Shown here in pieces: positions 1-11,605 of a DNA stretch of 64,000 bases. The notes below the pieces were generated by a model, which was not told where the DNA came from, did no database searches, and saw only the letters and a program-made list of their open reading frames with translations. Where the stretch lies: positions 7,874,001 through 7,938,000 of the forward strand of contig NC_088321.1 of the NCBI RefSeq assembly GCF_910592395.1, read 5' to 3'. Each line of letters begins with the position of its first letter. Position 1 is the stretch's first letter. The stretch is from Lineus longissimus. Lineage: Eukaryota > Nemertea > Pilidiophora > Heteronemertea > Lineidae. Position numbers and translations under genes: made by a program.

Positions 1-569
1 CCTAGATCGTCACTCAGTAGTAAGGCTTGTGCATGCATTGGTTGTCTCCCGACTAGACACTAACAATGCCATACTCTATGGTCTACCAGATAAGACCCTG
101 GCTCCTTTGCAACGTGTGCTAAATTCCGCTGCTAGGCTTGTTTGTCGCCGCAGGAAATTTGACAGCATCACCCCACTGCTCCGCGAGCTCCATTGGCTTC
201 CTGTCAAGGCAAGCAACGTTTACAAAATTCTGACTCTTGTACACAAGACAGTAGTGAGCAGTGGGGGTCCGATATACCTGTCAGATTTGCTGGTGGCGAC
301 AAGCGGCTGTACGAGGTCCACCACGTTCAAGGCGCTTAAAATCAAAAGAAGTAAGTCCAGGTATGGTGACCGCAGCTTCTCATGCTGTGGCCCATACCTG
401 TGGAACAAACTTCCTGTTTCCGTCAGGGCTCTACCAGAAACATCATTTAAGAGGCAACTCAAAACCACCTTGTTTGAGGACTATTTAGGGGGGGTGGCGC
501 CTTGAGCGTGGTGGACCACGGAAAGGCGCCCAATATAAGTTTTTCAATTCATTCATTCATTCATTCATC
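1..569 (+). mobile_element. CR1/L2-like non-LTR retrotransposon, 5'-truncated 3' end
   Basis: The open frame at 29-505 is the C-terminal part of a non-LTR reverse transcriptase ORF. It carries the family's typical run of motifs: SRLD near its start, LYGLP, LQRVLNSAARLV, ITPLLRELHWLPV, YKIL and YLSDLL, and ends with a FKRQLKT-type tail and a stop at 503-505. A short GC-rich 3' UTR and an (ATTC)n tail follow, as expected for CR1/L2-clade elements. The element runs off the left edge, so only the post-catalytic portion is present; the catalytic YADD region is not visible. It is a dead or partial copy. CR1 versus L2/Rex assignment is uncertain. Confidence 0.85.
547..569 (+). repeat. (ATTC)n microsatellite tail of the retrotransposon
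   Basis: About five tandem ATTC units directly follow the reverse-transcriptase 3' UTR. This is the usual 3' terminus of CR1/L2-like elements and marks the insertion end. Confidence 0.8.
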
Positions 570-1110
570 CTTTTATAATCTGACCTAATTCAGGCAGTTA
601 AAGCAAGGTGTGAAGATGACTAATTCAGTCAAATGCATGCCCAGAATAAACAATAAAATAGTGTCCACTATCTGCAATACTCACATACATAGATATATAG
701 ATTGTAAACGTTGTGTGGGGCGCCTTTTCACCGAACAAATTGTGCTCAAGGCGCTGCCCTCTCAAAGTGCCTCGCGTACAGCCAAGTCTTTAACTGACAT
801 TTGAATTTAAGGACATCTGAAGCATTCTGAATATGAGATGGGAGTTGATGTTCTAACCAAATTGAATTTGAATTCAGTCATTCAATGAATTGTTTTAAAT
901 GCTATCGAAAAACTGTTTCTACTTCAGAGGCCTAAGCATGATGAAATTAAATACGATTTTCTTGTTTTCAAAACACAATTAAGTAAAACAGCAATGTAAA
1001 CTATGCTAGATCTGCAAATCACAGAGATACAAACGAAAATAACGATATCATAACAGAAAAATTGTATCTATCAAATCTTAGAAAACGACAGACAAAGTTG
1101 ACAGGATTTT
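570..1110. other. Gene-free AT-rich stretch
   Basis: I see no convincing coding exon, RNA gene or tandem repeat here. The only open frames are short and lack codon bias or recognisable motifs. Confidence 0.5.
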
Positions 1111-1111
1111 T

Positions 1112-1340
1112 ATGAACGTTACTGACGATAGTAATGTGAGTGATGACCCTAGTGTTACCGGCAGAATTAGGGCGAGTTAGAGTCTGATTTTGTTTCAGAT
1201 GATGACTATGTACCTGCTGTATAGCATGACGCTAGTAATAGTGATGGGGCTTTTGATGGTGGCCCACGTGGAAACAATTCGTCTGGGGATGAAGACATGC
1301 ACCTCCCCCCCTCAGAAATCCTGAGAAATTCGGCGATTTA
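1112..1340 (+). pseudogene. Decayed acidic ORF, possibly a piggyBac-like transposase N-terminus
   Basis: Three short blocks in different frames, separated by stops, are rich in Asp, Ser, Gly and Asn: TDDSNVSDD, then SDFVSDDDYVPAV, then DASNSDGAF to GDEDMHLPPSE. Acidic serine-rich starts with a DYVP-like motif are common in piggyBac-type transposases, and TTAA-flanked MITEs occur elsewhere in this window. No DDE core is visible downstream, so the assignment is a guess. It could be any degraded acidic exon. Confidence 0.3.
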
Positions 1341-1342
1341 AG

Positions 1343-2029
1343 TGTTAATCTACTGGTATGATATTATACTTAGAACACGACACCAAATCAGAAGAGCCGA
1401 TGGGTCGGTGTGCCGGTGTAGACAGTAAGACCCTTAATCTACTGGTATGATATAATACTTAGAACACGACACCAAATCAGAAGAGCCGATGGGTCGGTGT
1501 GCCGGTGTAGACAGTAAGACCCTTAATCTACTGATATGATATTATACTTAGAACATGACACCAAATCAGAAGAGCCGATGGGTCGGTGTGCCGGCGTAGA
1601 CAGTGAGGCCCTTAATCTACTGGTATGATATTATACTTAGAACATGACACCAAATCAGAAGAGCGGATGGGTCGGTGTGCCGGTATAGGCAGTGAGGCCC
1701 TTAATCTACTGGTATGATATTATACTTAGAACATGACACCAAATCAGAAGAGTGGATGGGTCGGTGTGCCGGCGTAGACAGTGAGGCCCTTAATCTACTA
1801 GTATGATATTATACTTAGAACATGACACCAAATCAGAAGAGCCGATGGGTCGGTGTGCCGGTATAGGCAGTGAGGCCCTTAATCTACTGGTATGATATTA
1901 TACTTAGAACACGACACCAAATCAGAAGAGCCGATGGGTCGGTGTGCCGGTATAGGCAGTGAGGCCCTTAATCTACTGGTATGATATTATACTTAGAATA
2001 TGACACCAAATCAGAAGAGCCGATGGGTC
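1343..2029. repeat. 89-bp minisatellite, about 8 copies
   Basis: Direct tandem copies of a unit beginning TTAATCTACTGGTATGATAT and including a GCCGATGGGTCGGTGTGCCGG block, which is partly self-complementary. Copies differ at a few positions (GTGTAGACAG versus GTATAGGCAG). No reading frame is maintained through the array. Confidence 0.95.
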
Positions 2030-4221
2030 GAAAAGATTTTGAACTTTTAGATATATTTCAAAGTAATCATTTTAAGCGTATTTTAGGTCTGCCAAAGAGG
2101 AGCCACCATTGTAGCTGTTGGCGGCCCTCGATATAAAACCGGTATCCGCTGTAGTTATAAATGGAAAATTTGTCGTTTTTTTCTGTTTTTAAACAACAGT
2201 CTCCGGCTTGTTTTTTAAATACATTTCTTTTAGCGAGGTTTTTAGCAGGATTTGGATGTATTAAAGGCACGCTTTTAATAAATACCATTGTGAACAAGCG
2301 ACTAGCTCCTACTGTTGTAGCTTTTTCTAGCAAAACCCGCTCATTATGTCACGTCGGTGGTGTGTGTTTGTCGCAGAGGATGGGGTTACTGACTCACTAA
2401 AGTCCCTCATTTTCACCAACAGGTACAACATTGTGAATTCTGAAGAGCGCCGATTGGTTATGCTCTTGATTCGGGCTATTAAATCTGTCATAATTTTACC
2501 GTCTGTAAATTTTGTAACCCATCATAGTATAGTATTTTATTTCATTTCGACGTTCTCCTTTTAGGAGGTTAATAAATATTATTACTATTATACCAAAACC
2601 TTTTTTTCCTTTTGATATACTTGGCCCTTTTTCACTCATTCAAGAGTTCAAATTAATTATTTCATAGGAAAAGTCAAAGCATCAGAATCTCATGGCATTG
2701 ATAGATAATGGTAACGTACTTCAATATCTTATTATGAATACAGCCGAGAATTTGGATGATGAAGACATTGGTGAAATTGAAAATAATGCTCACGTTGATT
2801 GAATAAATGTACAGGTTTTGTAGGTCTACATTGTAGGTCTTAGTTTTATAGTCTTCCATTTGTAGATTTAGTTATACGGCTATCAGTGGTATGACCTAGG
2901 AATGTTGATTTCTTTCTGGTCAATAAAGATGTCAGTGTTACTAAGCACTTATTTCATTTCTTATTATTGAGAGGATTGGGATGGACTTTAGGAGAGAAAT
3001 GTTGTTGGTGACTGCTGTGATTATTGACATTCGCAGCTCATCCCAACAGAACTAGCACGGAACCGGGATGCATGGGCTGTCCATGCCATTTTGTAGGACA
3101 AAAGGTACTCTTCTATGCACCGGCAAAATCACAAAAGTGATACGATGCTATGATGATGATGATGATGATGTCTTGTCTACATGTATAAAGCCACTTAACT
3201 ATTCTATTGTCTTTGGCTCTGAGTGTACATATGTAGTACTGTATTCAAACAAATAGGCAAAGGAACGGCAGGTTACACAAAAGTACATTTATTGAATCAG
3301 GTACAGAACTACTAGTGTGTACAACAAATATACATGTACTATGTATGAAAAATTGATCTACCAGTATCCACCCGTATAATCACACCAGTCTCCACTGATA
3401 GTAAGACCCGTGAGACTTTTATGCCAGTCTCCTAGACATAATAGATTGTTCCTATAGGTGCAATGCATATCTTTTTTGAGAGTTAATCACACACAAAACA
3501 AATTAAGATAAAATTGGCAGTAAGGTCTATTAGGGACGACACCGCAACAGAGTTCTATTGAGCAAAAATCAGAATCAGAGTTTTTCTTCAAAATCTCATC
3601 AAATATCGCAATATCAAAATACATGTATCATGAAAAAGCTACTTTTTCATAACATGTAAACGCCTAGAATGTGAATCTAAGATCCATGCCCAAAAAAACC
3701 TGCAAAAATGGGTATAACTTTGGTATGCAGACATATACAGTATCAAATCACAGCTGCACAGTACAAGAACACATTCTATAAGCCTATGTGACCGATCAGA
3801 CACACCAAAACCAGGCGCATGTAGGCATACCATAACTTTACAGAATATGCATTGTATTTATTTAACCCTATTTCTAAATTTTACGACAGGCGTCTGGTTT
3901 TGCTGTGATGGGTCGCATAGAGAATCTCACATCAGACAAACTGTACTTGGTTTAATGAAATTTGCCCTGAAATCTTTAATTTCCTACAAATGAATAGGGG
4001 TTACCATAGATGGAAAAATCAATTAATCAAATTCATTGATAAAATTTATAGATTTCAGGTCAAATACCTCCGACACATGTATAGAAGGAACACCCAATTC
4101 ATCCTGGCAATGGCATAATACAGTGACAAAGTAGGCCCGTTTTACTGTTCAAGTAAAATGTAACAAATACCAGCAGTTCTATCATTGACCAGTTAATCCA
4201 CACAGTCATAAGAAATGGGTA
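2030..4221. other. Region without a supported gene
   Basis: Short open frames on both strands show no family resemblance or splice structure I can support. A (GAT)n/(ATG)n microsatellite lies at about 3149-3169. A fragment near 3892-3918 resembles the TIR seen in the 626-bp MITE at 19403 (TTTTGCTGTGATGGGTCGCAT). Confidence 0.45.
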
Positions 4222-4367
4222 TACAGTAGAACTCGCGTAAGTCGACATCGTATAACCAGTCACTGTGCATAAGTCGGCACCCACCAGAAAGTCCCAATTT
4301 CATCTAACTAACGTTAATTTCATTAAAAGATATGCGTACAACTCGTCATTCATAAGTCGTCATTTAA

Positions 4368-4789
4368 GGTTTGGCTCTACGTCAATTCTTTGCAACACCA
4401 TTCTGCCATGATTTTTTTTGCAAAAACACCAGCATTACTCCTTCAAAAGTGAGTTTCATCAAATTTCAGATAGCGCACACTGTTCTTTGTGCATTACTGG
4501 ACATACTGCCAACCTTGAAATGCAAATTAACTTCCTTTTGAGGGAGTTCTAATTGCTTTCGAATTTCAGTTTCCTGGAAAAATTTCCAAATGTGCAGAAA
4601 AGCAATTAGAGCAGCTTCAAAACGAAGTCAATGTTGATTTTGATGGTGGCAGTTTGTTCATTAAATCACAGAGAACAGTGTGCGCTCCTTGAAATTTGAT
4701 AAAACTCATTTTTGAACAAGTAATGCTGGTGTTTTTGCCAAAAAAGCATGCCAAAATGGTGTAGTAAAGAATTGTCGTAGAGCCAACCC
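4368..4789. mobile_element. TTAA-flanked foldback MITE (piggyBac-type)
   Basis: Inverted arms of about 125 bp begin GGTTTGGCTCTACG and end CGTAGAGCCAACCC. The element is flanked on both sides by TTAA (4364-4367 and 4790-4793), the piggyBac target duplication. The arms match at high but imperfect identity. It is inserted inside the pogo-like MITE: removing it joins GTCATTTAA with TACAAGTCGGC. Non-autonomous, with no coding capacity. Confidence 0.85.
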
Positions 4790-4950
4790 TTAATACAAGT
4801 CGGCACCAATCTTACAGTCCCTTGTAATAGAAATGAATGTACAATTACACCGGTAACTCGTCACCGCAGGGCGTGCATCTTTGTTCAGCCAATAGATCAA
4901 ATGACGATCCACGTGTATTAAAAATGTACGAATACAGTTACAAGTCGTCA

Positions 4951-7900
4951 CTGACGAGTTATGTAAGCCGTCATTGTGATGAGTTATGTAAGCCATCATT
5001 GTGACGAGTTATGTAAGTCGTCATTGTGACGAGTTATGTAAGCCATCATTGTGACGAGTTATGTAAGCCGTCATTGTGACGAGTTATGTAAGCCATCATT
5101 GTGACGAGTTATGTAAGCCGTCATTGTGACGAGTTATGTAAGCCATCATTGTGACGAGTTATGTAAGCCGTCATTGTGACGAGTTATGTAAGCCATCATT
5201 GTGACGAGTTATGTAAGTCGTCATTGTGACGAGTTATGTAAGCCGTCATTGTGACGAGTTATGTAAGCCGGCATTGTGACGAGTTATGTAAGCCATCATT
5301 GTGACGAGTTATGTAAGCTGTCATTGTGACGAGTTATGTAAGCTGTCATTGTGACGAGTTATGTTAGCCATCATTGTGACGAGTTATGGAAGCCATCATC
5401 GTGACGAGTTATGTAAGCCATCATTGTGACGAGTTATGTAAGTCATCATTGTGACGAGTTATGTAAGCCGTCATTGTGACGAGTTATGTACGCCGTCATT
5501 GTGACGAGTTATGTAAGCCATCATTGTGACGAGTTATGTAAGTCATCATTGTGACGAGTTATGTAAGCCGTCATTGTGACGAGTTATGTAAGCCATCATT
5601 GTGACGAGTTATGTAAGTCATCATTGTGACGAGTTATGTAAGCCGTCATTGTGACGAGTTATGTAAGCCATCATTGTGACGAGTTATGTAAACCAACATT
5701 GTGACGAGTTATGTAAGCTGTCATTGTGACGAGTTATGTAAGCCATCATTGTGACGAGTTATGTAAGCCATCATTGTGACGAGTTATGTACGCCGTCATT
5801 GTGACGAGTTATGTAAGCCATCATTGTGACGAGTTATGTAAGTCATCATTGTGACGAGTTATGTAAGCCGTCATTGTGACGAGTTATGTAAGCCGTCATT
5901 GTGACGAGTTATGTAAGCCATCATTGTGACGAGTTATGGAAGCCATCATCGTGACGAGTTATGTAAGCCATCATTGTGACGAGTTATGTAAGTCATCATT
6001 GTGACGAGTTATGTAAGCCGTCATTGTGACGAGTTATGTAAGCCATCATTGTGACGAGTTATGTAAGCCGTCATTGTGACGAGTTATGTAAACCATCATT
6101 GTGACGAGTTATGTAAGCCATCATTGTGACGAGTTATGTAAGCCATCATTGTGACGAGTTATGTAAGCCATCATTGTGACGAGTTATGTAAGCCGTCATT
6201 GTGACGAGTTATGTAAGCCATCATTGTGACGAGTTATGTAAGCCATCATTGTGACGAGTTATGTAAGCCATCATTGTGACGAGTTATGTAAGCCATCATT
6301 GTGACGAGTTATGTAAGCCATCATTGTGACGAGTTATGTAAGCCGTCATTGTGACGAGTTATGTAAGCCATCATTGTGACGAGTTATGTAAGCCATCATT
6401 GTGACGAGTTATGTAAGCCATCATTGTGACGAGTTATGTAAGCCATCATTGTGACGAGTTATGTAAGCCGTCATTGTGACGAGTTATGTAAGCCATCATC
6501 GTGACGAGTTATGTAAGCCATCATTGTGACGAGTTATGTAAGCCATCATTGTGACGAGTTATGTAAGCCATCATTGTGACGAGTTATGTAAGCCATCATT
6601 GTGACGAGTTATGTAAGTCATCATTGTGACGAGTTATGTAAGCCGTCATTGTGACGAGTTATGTAAGCCATCATTGTGACGAGTTATGTAAGTCATCATT
6701 GTGACGAGTTATGTAAGCCGTCATTGTGACGAGTTATGTAAGCCATCATTGTGACGAGTTATGTAAGTCATCATTGTGACGAGTTATGTAAGCCGTCATT
6801 GTGACGAGTTATGTAAGCCATCATTGTGACGAGTTATGTAAGCCATCATTGTGACGAGTTATGTACGCCGTCATTGTGACGAGTTATGTAAGCCATCATT
6901 GTGACGAGTTATGTAAGTCATCATTGTGACGAGTTATGTAAGCCGTCATTGTGACGAGTTATGTAAGCCGTCATTGTGACGAGTTATGTAAGCCATCATT
7001 GTGACGAGTTATGGAAGCCATCATCGTGACGAGTTATGTAAGCCATCATTGTGACGAGTTATGTAAGTCATCATTGTGACGAGTTATGTAAGCCGTCATT
7101 GTGACGAGTTATGTAAGCCATCATTGTGACGAGTTATGTAAGCCGTCATTGTGACGAGTTATGTAAACCATCATTGTGACGAGTTATGTAAGCCATCATT
7201 GTGACGAGTTATGTAAGCCATCATTGTGACGAGTTATGTAAGCCATCATTGTGACGAGTTATGTAAGCCGTCATTGTGACGAGTTATTTAAGCCATCATT
7301 GTGACGAGTTATGTAAGTCGTCATTGTGACGAGTTATGTAAGCCGTCATTGTGACGAGTTATGTAAGCCGTCATTGTGACGAGTTATGTAAGCCATCATC
7401 GTGACGAGTTATGTAAGCCATCATTGTGACGAGTTATGTAAGTCATCATTGTGACGAGTTATGTAAGCCGTCATTGTGACGAGTTATGTAAGCCATCATT
7501 GTGACGAGTTATGTAAGTCATCATTGTGACGAGTTATGTAAGCCGTCATTGTGACGAGTTATGTAAGCCATCATTGTGACGAGTTATGTAAGCCATCATT
7601 GTGACGAGTTATGTAAGTCGTCATTGTGACGAGTTATGTAAGCCATCATTGTGACGAGTTATGTAAGCCGTCATTGTGACGAGTTATGTAAGCCATCATT
7701 GTGACGAGTTATGTAAGCCGTCATTGTGACGAGTTATGTAAGCCGTCATTGTGACGAGTTATGTAAGCCATCATTGTGACGAGTTATGTAAGCCATCATT
7801 GTGACGAGTTATGTAAGCCGTCATTGTGACGAGTTATGTAAGCCATCATTGTGACGAGTTATGTAAGCCATCATTGTGACGAGTTATGTAAGCCATCATT

Positions 7901-9735
7901 GTGACGAGTTATGTAAGTCATCATTGTGACGAGTTATGTAAGCCGTCATTGTGACGAGTTATGTAAGCCATCATTGTGACGAGTTATGTAAGTCATCATT
8001 GTGACGAGTTATGTAAGCCATCATTGTGACGAGTTATGTTAGCCATCATTGTGACGAGTTATGTAAGCCATCATTGTGACGAGTTATGTAAGCCGTCATT
8101 GTGACGAGTTATGTAAGCCATCATTGTGACGAGTTATGTAAGCCGTCATTGTGACGAGTTATGTAAGCCGTCATTGTGACGAGTTGTGACGAGTTATGTA
8201 AGCCATCATTGTGACGAGTTATGTAAGTCATCATTGTGACGAGTTATGTAAGCCGTCATTGTGACGAGTTATGTAAGCCATCATTGTGACGAGTTATGTA
8301 AGCCATCATTGTGACGAGTTATGTAAGTCGTCATTGTGACGAGTTATGTAAGCCATCATTGTGACGAGTTATGTAAGCCGTCATTGTGACGAGTTATGTA
8401 AGCCATCATTGTGACGAGTTATGTAAGCCGTCATTGTGACGAGTTATGTAAGCCGTCATTGTGACGAGTTATGTAAGCCATCATTGTGACGAGTTATGTA
8501 AGCCATCATTGTGACGAGTTATGTAAGCCGTCATTGTGATGAGTTATGTAAGCCATCATTGTGACGAGTTATGTAAGCCATCATTGTGACGAGTTATGTA
8601 AGCCATCATTGTGACGAGTTATGTAAGTCATCATTGTGACGAGTTATGTAAGCCGTCATTGTGACGAGTTATGTAAGCCATCATTGTGACGAGTTATGTA
8701 AGTCATCATTGTGACGAGTTATGTAAGCCATCATTGTGACGAGTTATGTAAGCCATCATTGTGACGAGTTATGTAAGCCGTCATTGTGACGAGTTATGTA
8801 AGCCATCATTGTGACGAGTTATGTAAGCCATCATTGTGACGAGTTATGTAAGCCGTCATTGTGACGAGTTATGTTAGCCGTCATTGTGACGAGTTATGTA
8901 AGCCATCATTGTGACGAGTTATGTAAGCCGTCATTGTGACGAGTTATGTAAGCCATCATTGTGACGAGTTATGTAAGCCGTCATTGTGACGAGTTATGTA
9001 AGCCGTCATTGTGACGAGTTATGTAAGCCATCATTGTGACGAGTTATGTAAGCCATCATTGTGACGAGTTATGTAAGCCGTCATTGTGACGAGTTATGTA
9101 AGCCATCATTGTGACGAGTTATGTAAGCCGTCATTGTGACGAGTTATGTAAGCCATCATTGTGACGAGTTATGTAAGCCGTCATTGTGACGAGTTATGTA
9201 AGCCATCATTGTGACGAGTTATGTAAGCCGTCATTGTGACGAGTTATGTAAGCCATCATTGTGACGAGTTATGTAAGCCATCATTGTGACGAGTTATGTA
9301 AGTCATCATTGTGACGAGTTATGTAAGCCATCATTGTGACGAGTTATGTAAGCCATCATTGTGACGAGTTATGTAAGCCGTCATTGTGACGAGTTATGTA
9401 AGCCATCATTGTGACGAGTTATGTAAGCCGTCATTGTGACGAGTTATGTAAGCCGTCATTGTGACGAGTTATGTAAGCCATCATTGTGACGAGTTATGTA
9501 AGCCGTCATTGTGACGAGTTATGTTAGCCGTCATTGTGACGAGTTATGTAAGCCGTCATTGTGACGAGTTATGTAAGCCGTCATTGTGACGAGTTATGTA
9601 AGCCGTCATTGTGACGAGTTATGTAAGCCATCATTGTGACGAGTTATGTAAGCCGTCATTGTGACGAGTTATGTAAGCCATCATTGTGACGAGTTATGTA
9701 AGCCATCATTGTGATGAGTTATGTAAGTCATCAAA
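4951..9735. repeat. 25-bp satellite, about 190 copies, with higher-order structure
   Basis: The head-to-tail unit is GTGACGAGTTATGTAAGCCATCATT, with the main variants CCATC/CCGTC/TCATC. Rare variants recur at fixed distances: ATGGAAGCCATCATC at 5381, 5931 and 7006, and GTACGCCG at 5491, 5791 and 6866. The last pair of each is separated by exactly 1075 bp (43 units), so blocks have been duplicated. One truncated unit lies at about 8180. No open frame persists because each unit contains TAA. Confidence 0.97.
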
Positions 9736-9801
9736 ATGATGAGTTATTTTACTCGTCCTACCTGTAAGTCATCATCAACATCTGAGTCCCAAGGATGGCG
9801 A

Positions 9802-10269
9802 CTTACACGAGTTCTACTGTATCACAATGTTCATGATATGATTACACAACCAGTCCATTGACTTTAAAGTAGGTATTAACTTACACGAGTTCTACTGTAT
9901 CACAATGTTCATGATATGATTACACAACCAGTCCATTGACTTTAAAGTAGGTATTAACTTACACGAGTTCTACTGTATCACAATGTTCTTGATATGATTA
10001 CACAACCAGTCCATTGACTTTAAAGTAGGTATTAACTTACACGAGTTCTACTGTATCACAATGTTCATGATATGATTACACAACCAGTCCATTGACTTTA
10101 AAGTAGGTATTAACTTACACGAGTTCTACTGTATCACAATGTTCTTGATATGATTACACAACCAGTCCATTGACTTTAAAGTAGGTATTAACTTACACGA
10201 GTTCTACTGTATCACAATGTTCATGATATGATTACACAACCAGTCCATTGACTTTAAAGTAGGTATTAA
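9802..10269. repeat. 78-bp tandem array containing the MITE right terminus, 6 copies
   Basis: Units start at 9802, 9880, 9958, 10036, 10114 and 10192. Each begins with the MITE terminus CTTACACGAGTTCTACTGTA followed by about 58 bp of flanking DNA (TCACAATGTTC to GGTATTAA). The array therefore straddles the element/genome junction. Copies are nearly identical (CATGATATG versus CTTGATATG). Confidence 0.95.
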
Positions 10270-11135
10270 ACGATACAAGTTTTGCATGTATAAATCAATA
10301 TCAAATTGAAACATCCTATCACGTTTCTGAAAATGTTTAACAAGAATATTGCATTAGGTCGGGGGGGGGGGGTAACCACTTGTCCACCCAACTGAACAAC
10401 TGCACCAGTATTCCTGCGTTTGGTCTCGCGACGCCAACAACAGATTGACAGCGAGCCAAGGCCACTCACAGCCAGTAAAATCGCGAGGTTGTTCAGTCGG
10501 GTTGACTAGTGGGTAGTGCTGCCCCTCCCATATGAATTATTGAGTCTAGTGACACAGTGTTCCTTTACTTTCAGTAAGATTTTTTTTAAATTGCATTGAG
10601 ATGAAACCTGTACCACATTGTAGCCAATATCATATAGTTTCAAAAACAGAAAGAATTAAAATAATCTGTTGGTAAAATTTTGAGAAAACTGCATTTTTCC
10701 ATTTCATGTACATTTTCCCATACATTGTATACATGCATTTCTCTTAAGTTAATCCTCCCATTTTTACTCATTTAACATGTTTAAATGTGTCATTTGCACT
10801 AAAAAATCACTTTGTTTGTTTGTCCACATGGTCAAAAGGAAAAGTAAATGATCATAACCAAAATGATTTACAACAGTAATTAGATATAAGCAGATTATAC
10901 ATGGTGTTTAACTCTCATATTTGACTTTTAGCCATATTATGAAGGGAATATGGGAGTTAAACACCATGTCATCTCCTATTATCTTACCATTGTTGCAACA
11001 CATTTTGGTGAAAATCATTTACTCTTCCTTTTGGCAAAAGAAAAAAATATTATTTAGTGCCGATGGGAAATATTGACATGCATGGCAATCTGTTTGCATT
11101 CACCTTGAGCGTGATCGGATCTTTGAGTGTTGCAT
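10270..11135. other. Intergenic or 3' flank of the HECT-like gene
   Basis: No exon is supported. A homopolymer of about 11 G lies at about 10361. The stretch separates the HECT-like C-terminal exon (minus strand, ending at 11136) from the satellite. I looked on the minus strand for a HECT C-lobe cysteine motif and did not find one. Confidence 0.5.
10833..11041. mobile_element. Foldback MITE-like hairpin
   Basis: Inverted arms of about 90 bp: GTCAAAAGGAAAAGTAAATG on the left matches the complement of CATTTACTCTTCCTTTTGGC on the right. The inner arms CATGGTGTTTAACTC and GAGTTAAACACCATG are perfectly complementary. There is no coding content. Confidence 0.75.
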
Positions 11136-11605
11136 TCATAAGTCTCTCTCAAGAGGAGGCAAGAGCTTTAAGAAAGGACTTGTGATCATCTCCGAGTCCA
11201 CATTCGGGTCAAACAGGGCACACAATGATGCCTTGCATAGGCTCATTGGGAAGTACCCCAACAACACGTAAGCGTGGCTGATGATTTTCCCAATGATGGA
11301 GAAAACATCAGTGTCCATCACATCATGGTCCACTTTTGGGCCCTTAGCATCACTCCCCTCAAAATACTTTGAGAGGGCAGCCTTCAGAAAACACGTCAAC
11401 ATCTCTCGGGACAAGCCATCCATATCCTCTGCAATGTTTTCTCCTTCGAACGTCACATTGATTCGATGGAAAGTCAGTTGGTCATCACTCCTATAATAGT
11501 CCATCAGGTTTAAGATCGACTCACGGCTGATGAACATGTTCTTCTCCACACCAACTCGAATGAAGGTTTTTATCTCCATAGCTGCACTTTGTAGATCTCC
11601 AAGAC
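11136..11605 (-). CDS. Terminal exon: HECT-type N-lobe, prematurely ended
   Basis: The acceptor TCACTTCAG precedes [13 protein letters not shown]. The exon encodes about 155 residues containing the HECT N-lobe signature: INVTFEGEN, then [19 protein letters not shown], where canonical HECT has v.F.GE..D.GGlsREfF. The rest ([20 protein letters not shown]) fits the following helices. A stop at 11136-11138 follows PPLERDL. A normal HECT is about 350 residues, so roughly 200 including the catalytic Cys are missing. In the next frame the reading resumes as [12 protein letters not shown] up to a donor (AAG|GTGAAT), which suggests a frameshift in the GAGAGAGA run. Confidence 0.75.

Larger units (their letters stand above)
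4224..9819. mobile_element. pogo/Tc1-like MITE expanded by an internal satellite
   Basis: The left terminus CAGTAGAACTCGCGTAAGTC at 4224 is matched in inverted orientation by the right terminus ending at 9819 (GACTTACACGAGTTCTACTG with one or two changes). Both ends are flanked by TA, the Tc1/mariner/pogo target. Everything between, including the 25-bp satellite and a second MITE, lies inside these ends. No transposase remains. The internal unit GACGAGTTATGTAAG resembles the terminal words (ACTCG..TAAGTCG), so the satellite probably grew from element sequence. Confidence 0.7.

Noticed and set aside
2067-2564. Open frames on both strands near 2.1-2.6 kb
   Set aside because: No motif, no codon bias and no consistent splice sites.
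4951-9735. CRISPR array
   Set aside because: Repeats are contiguous 25-bp units without unique spacers, in eukaryotic DNA with introns and SINEs. It is a satellite.
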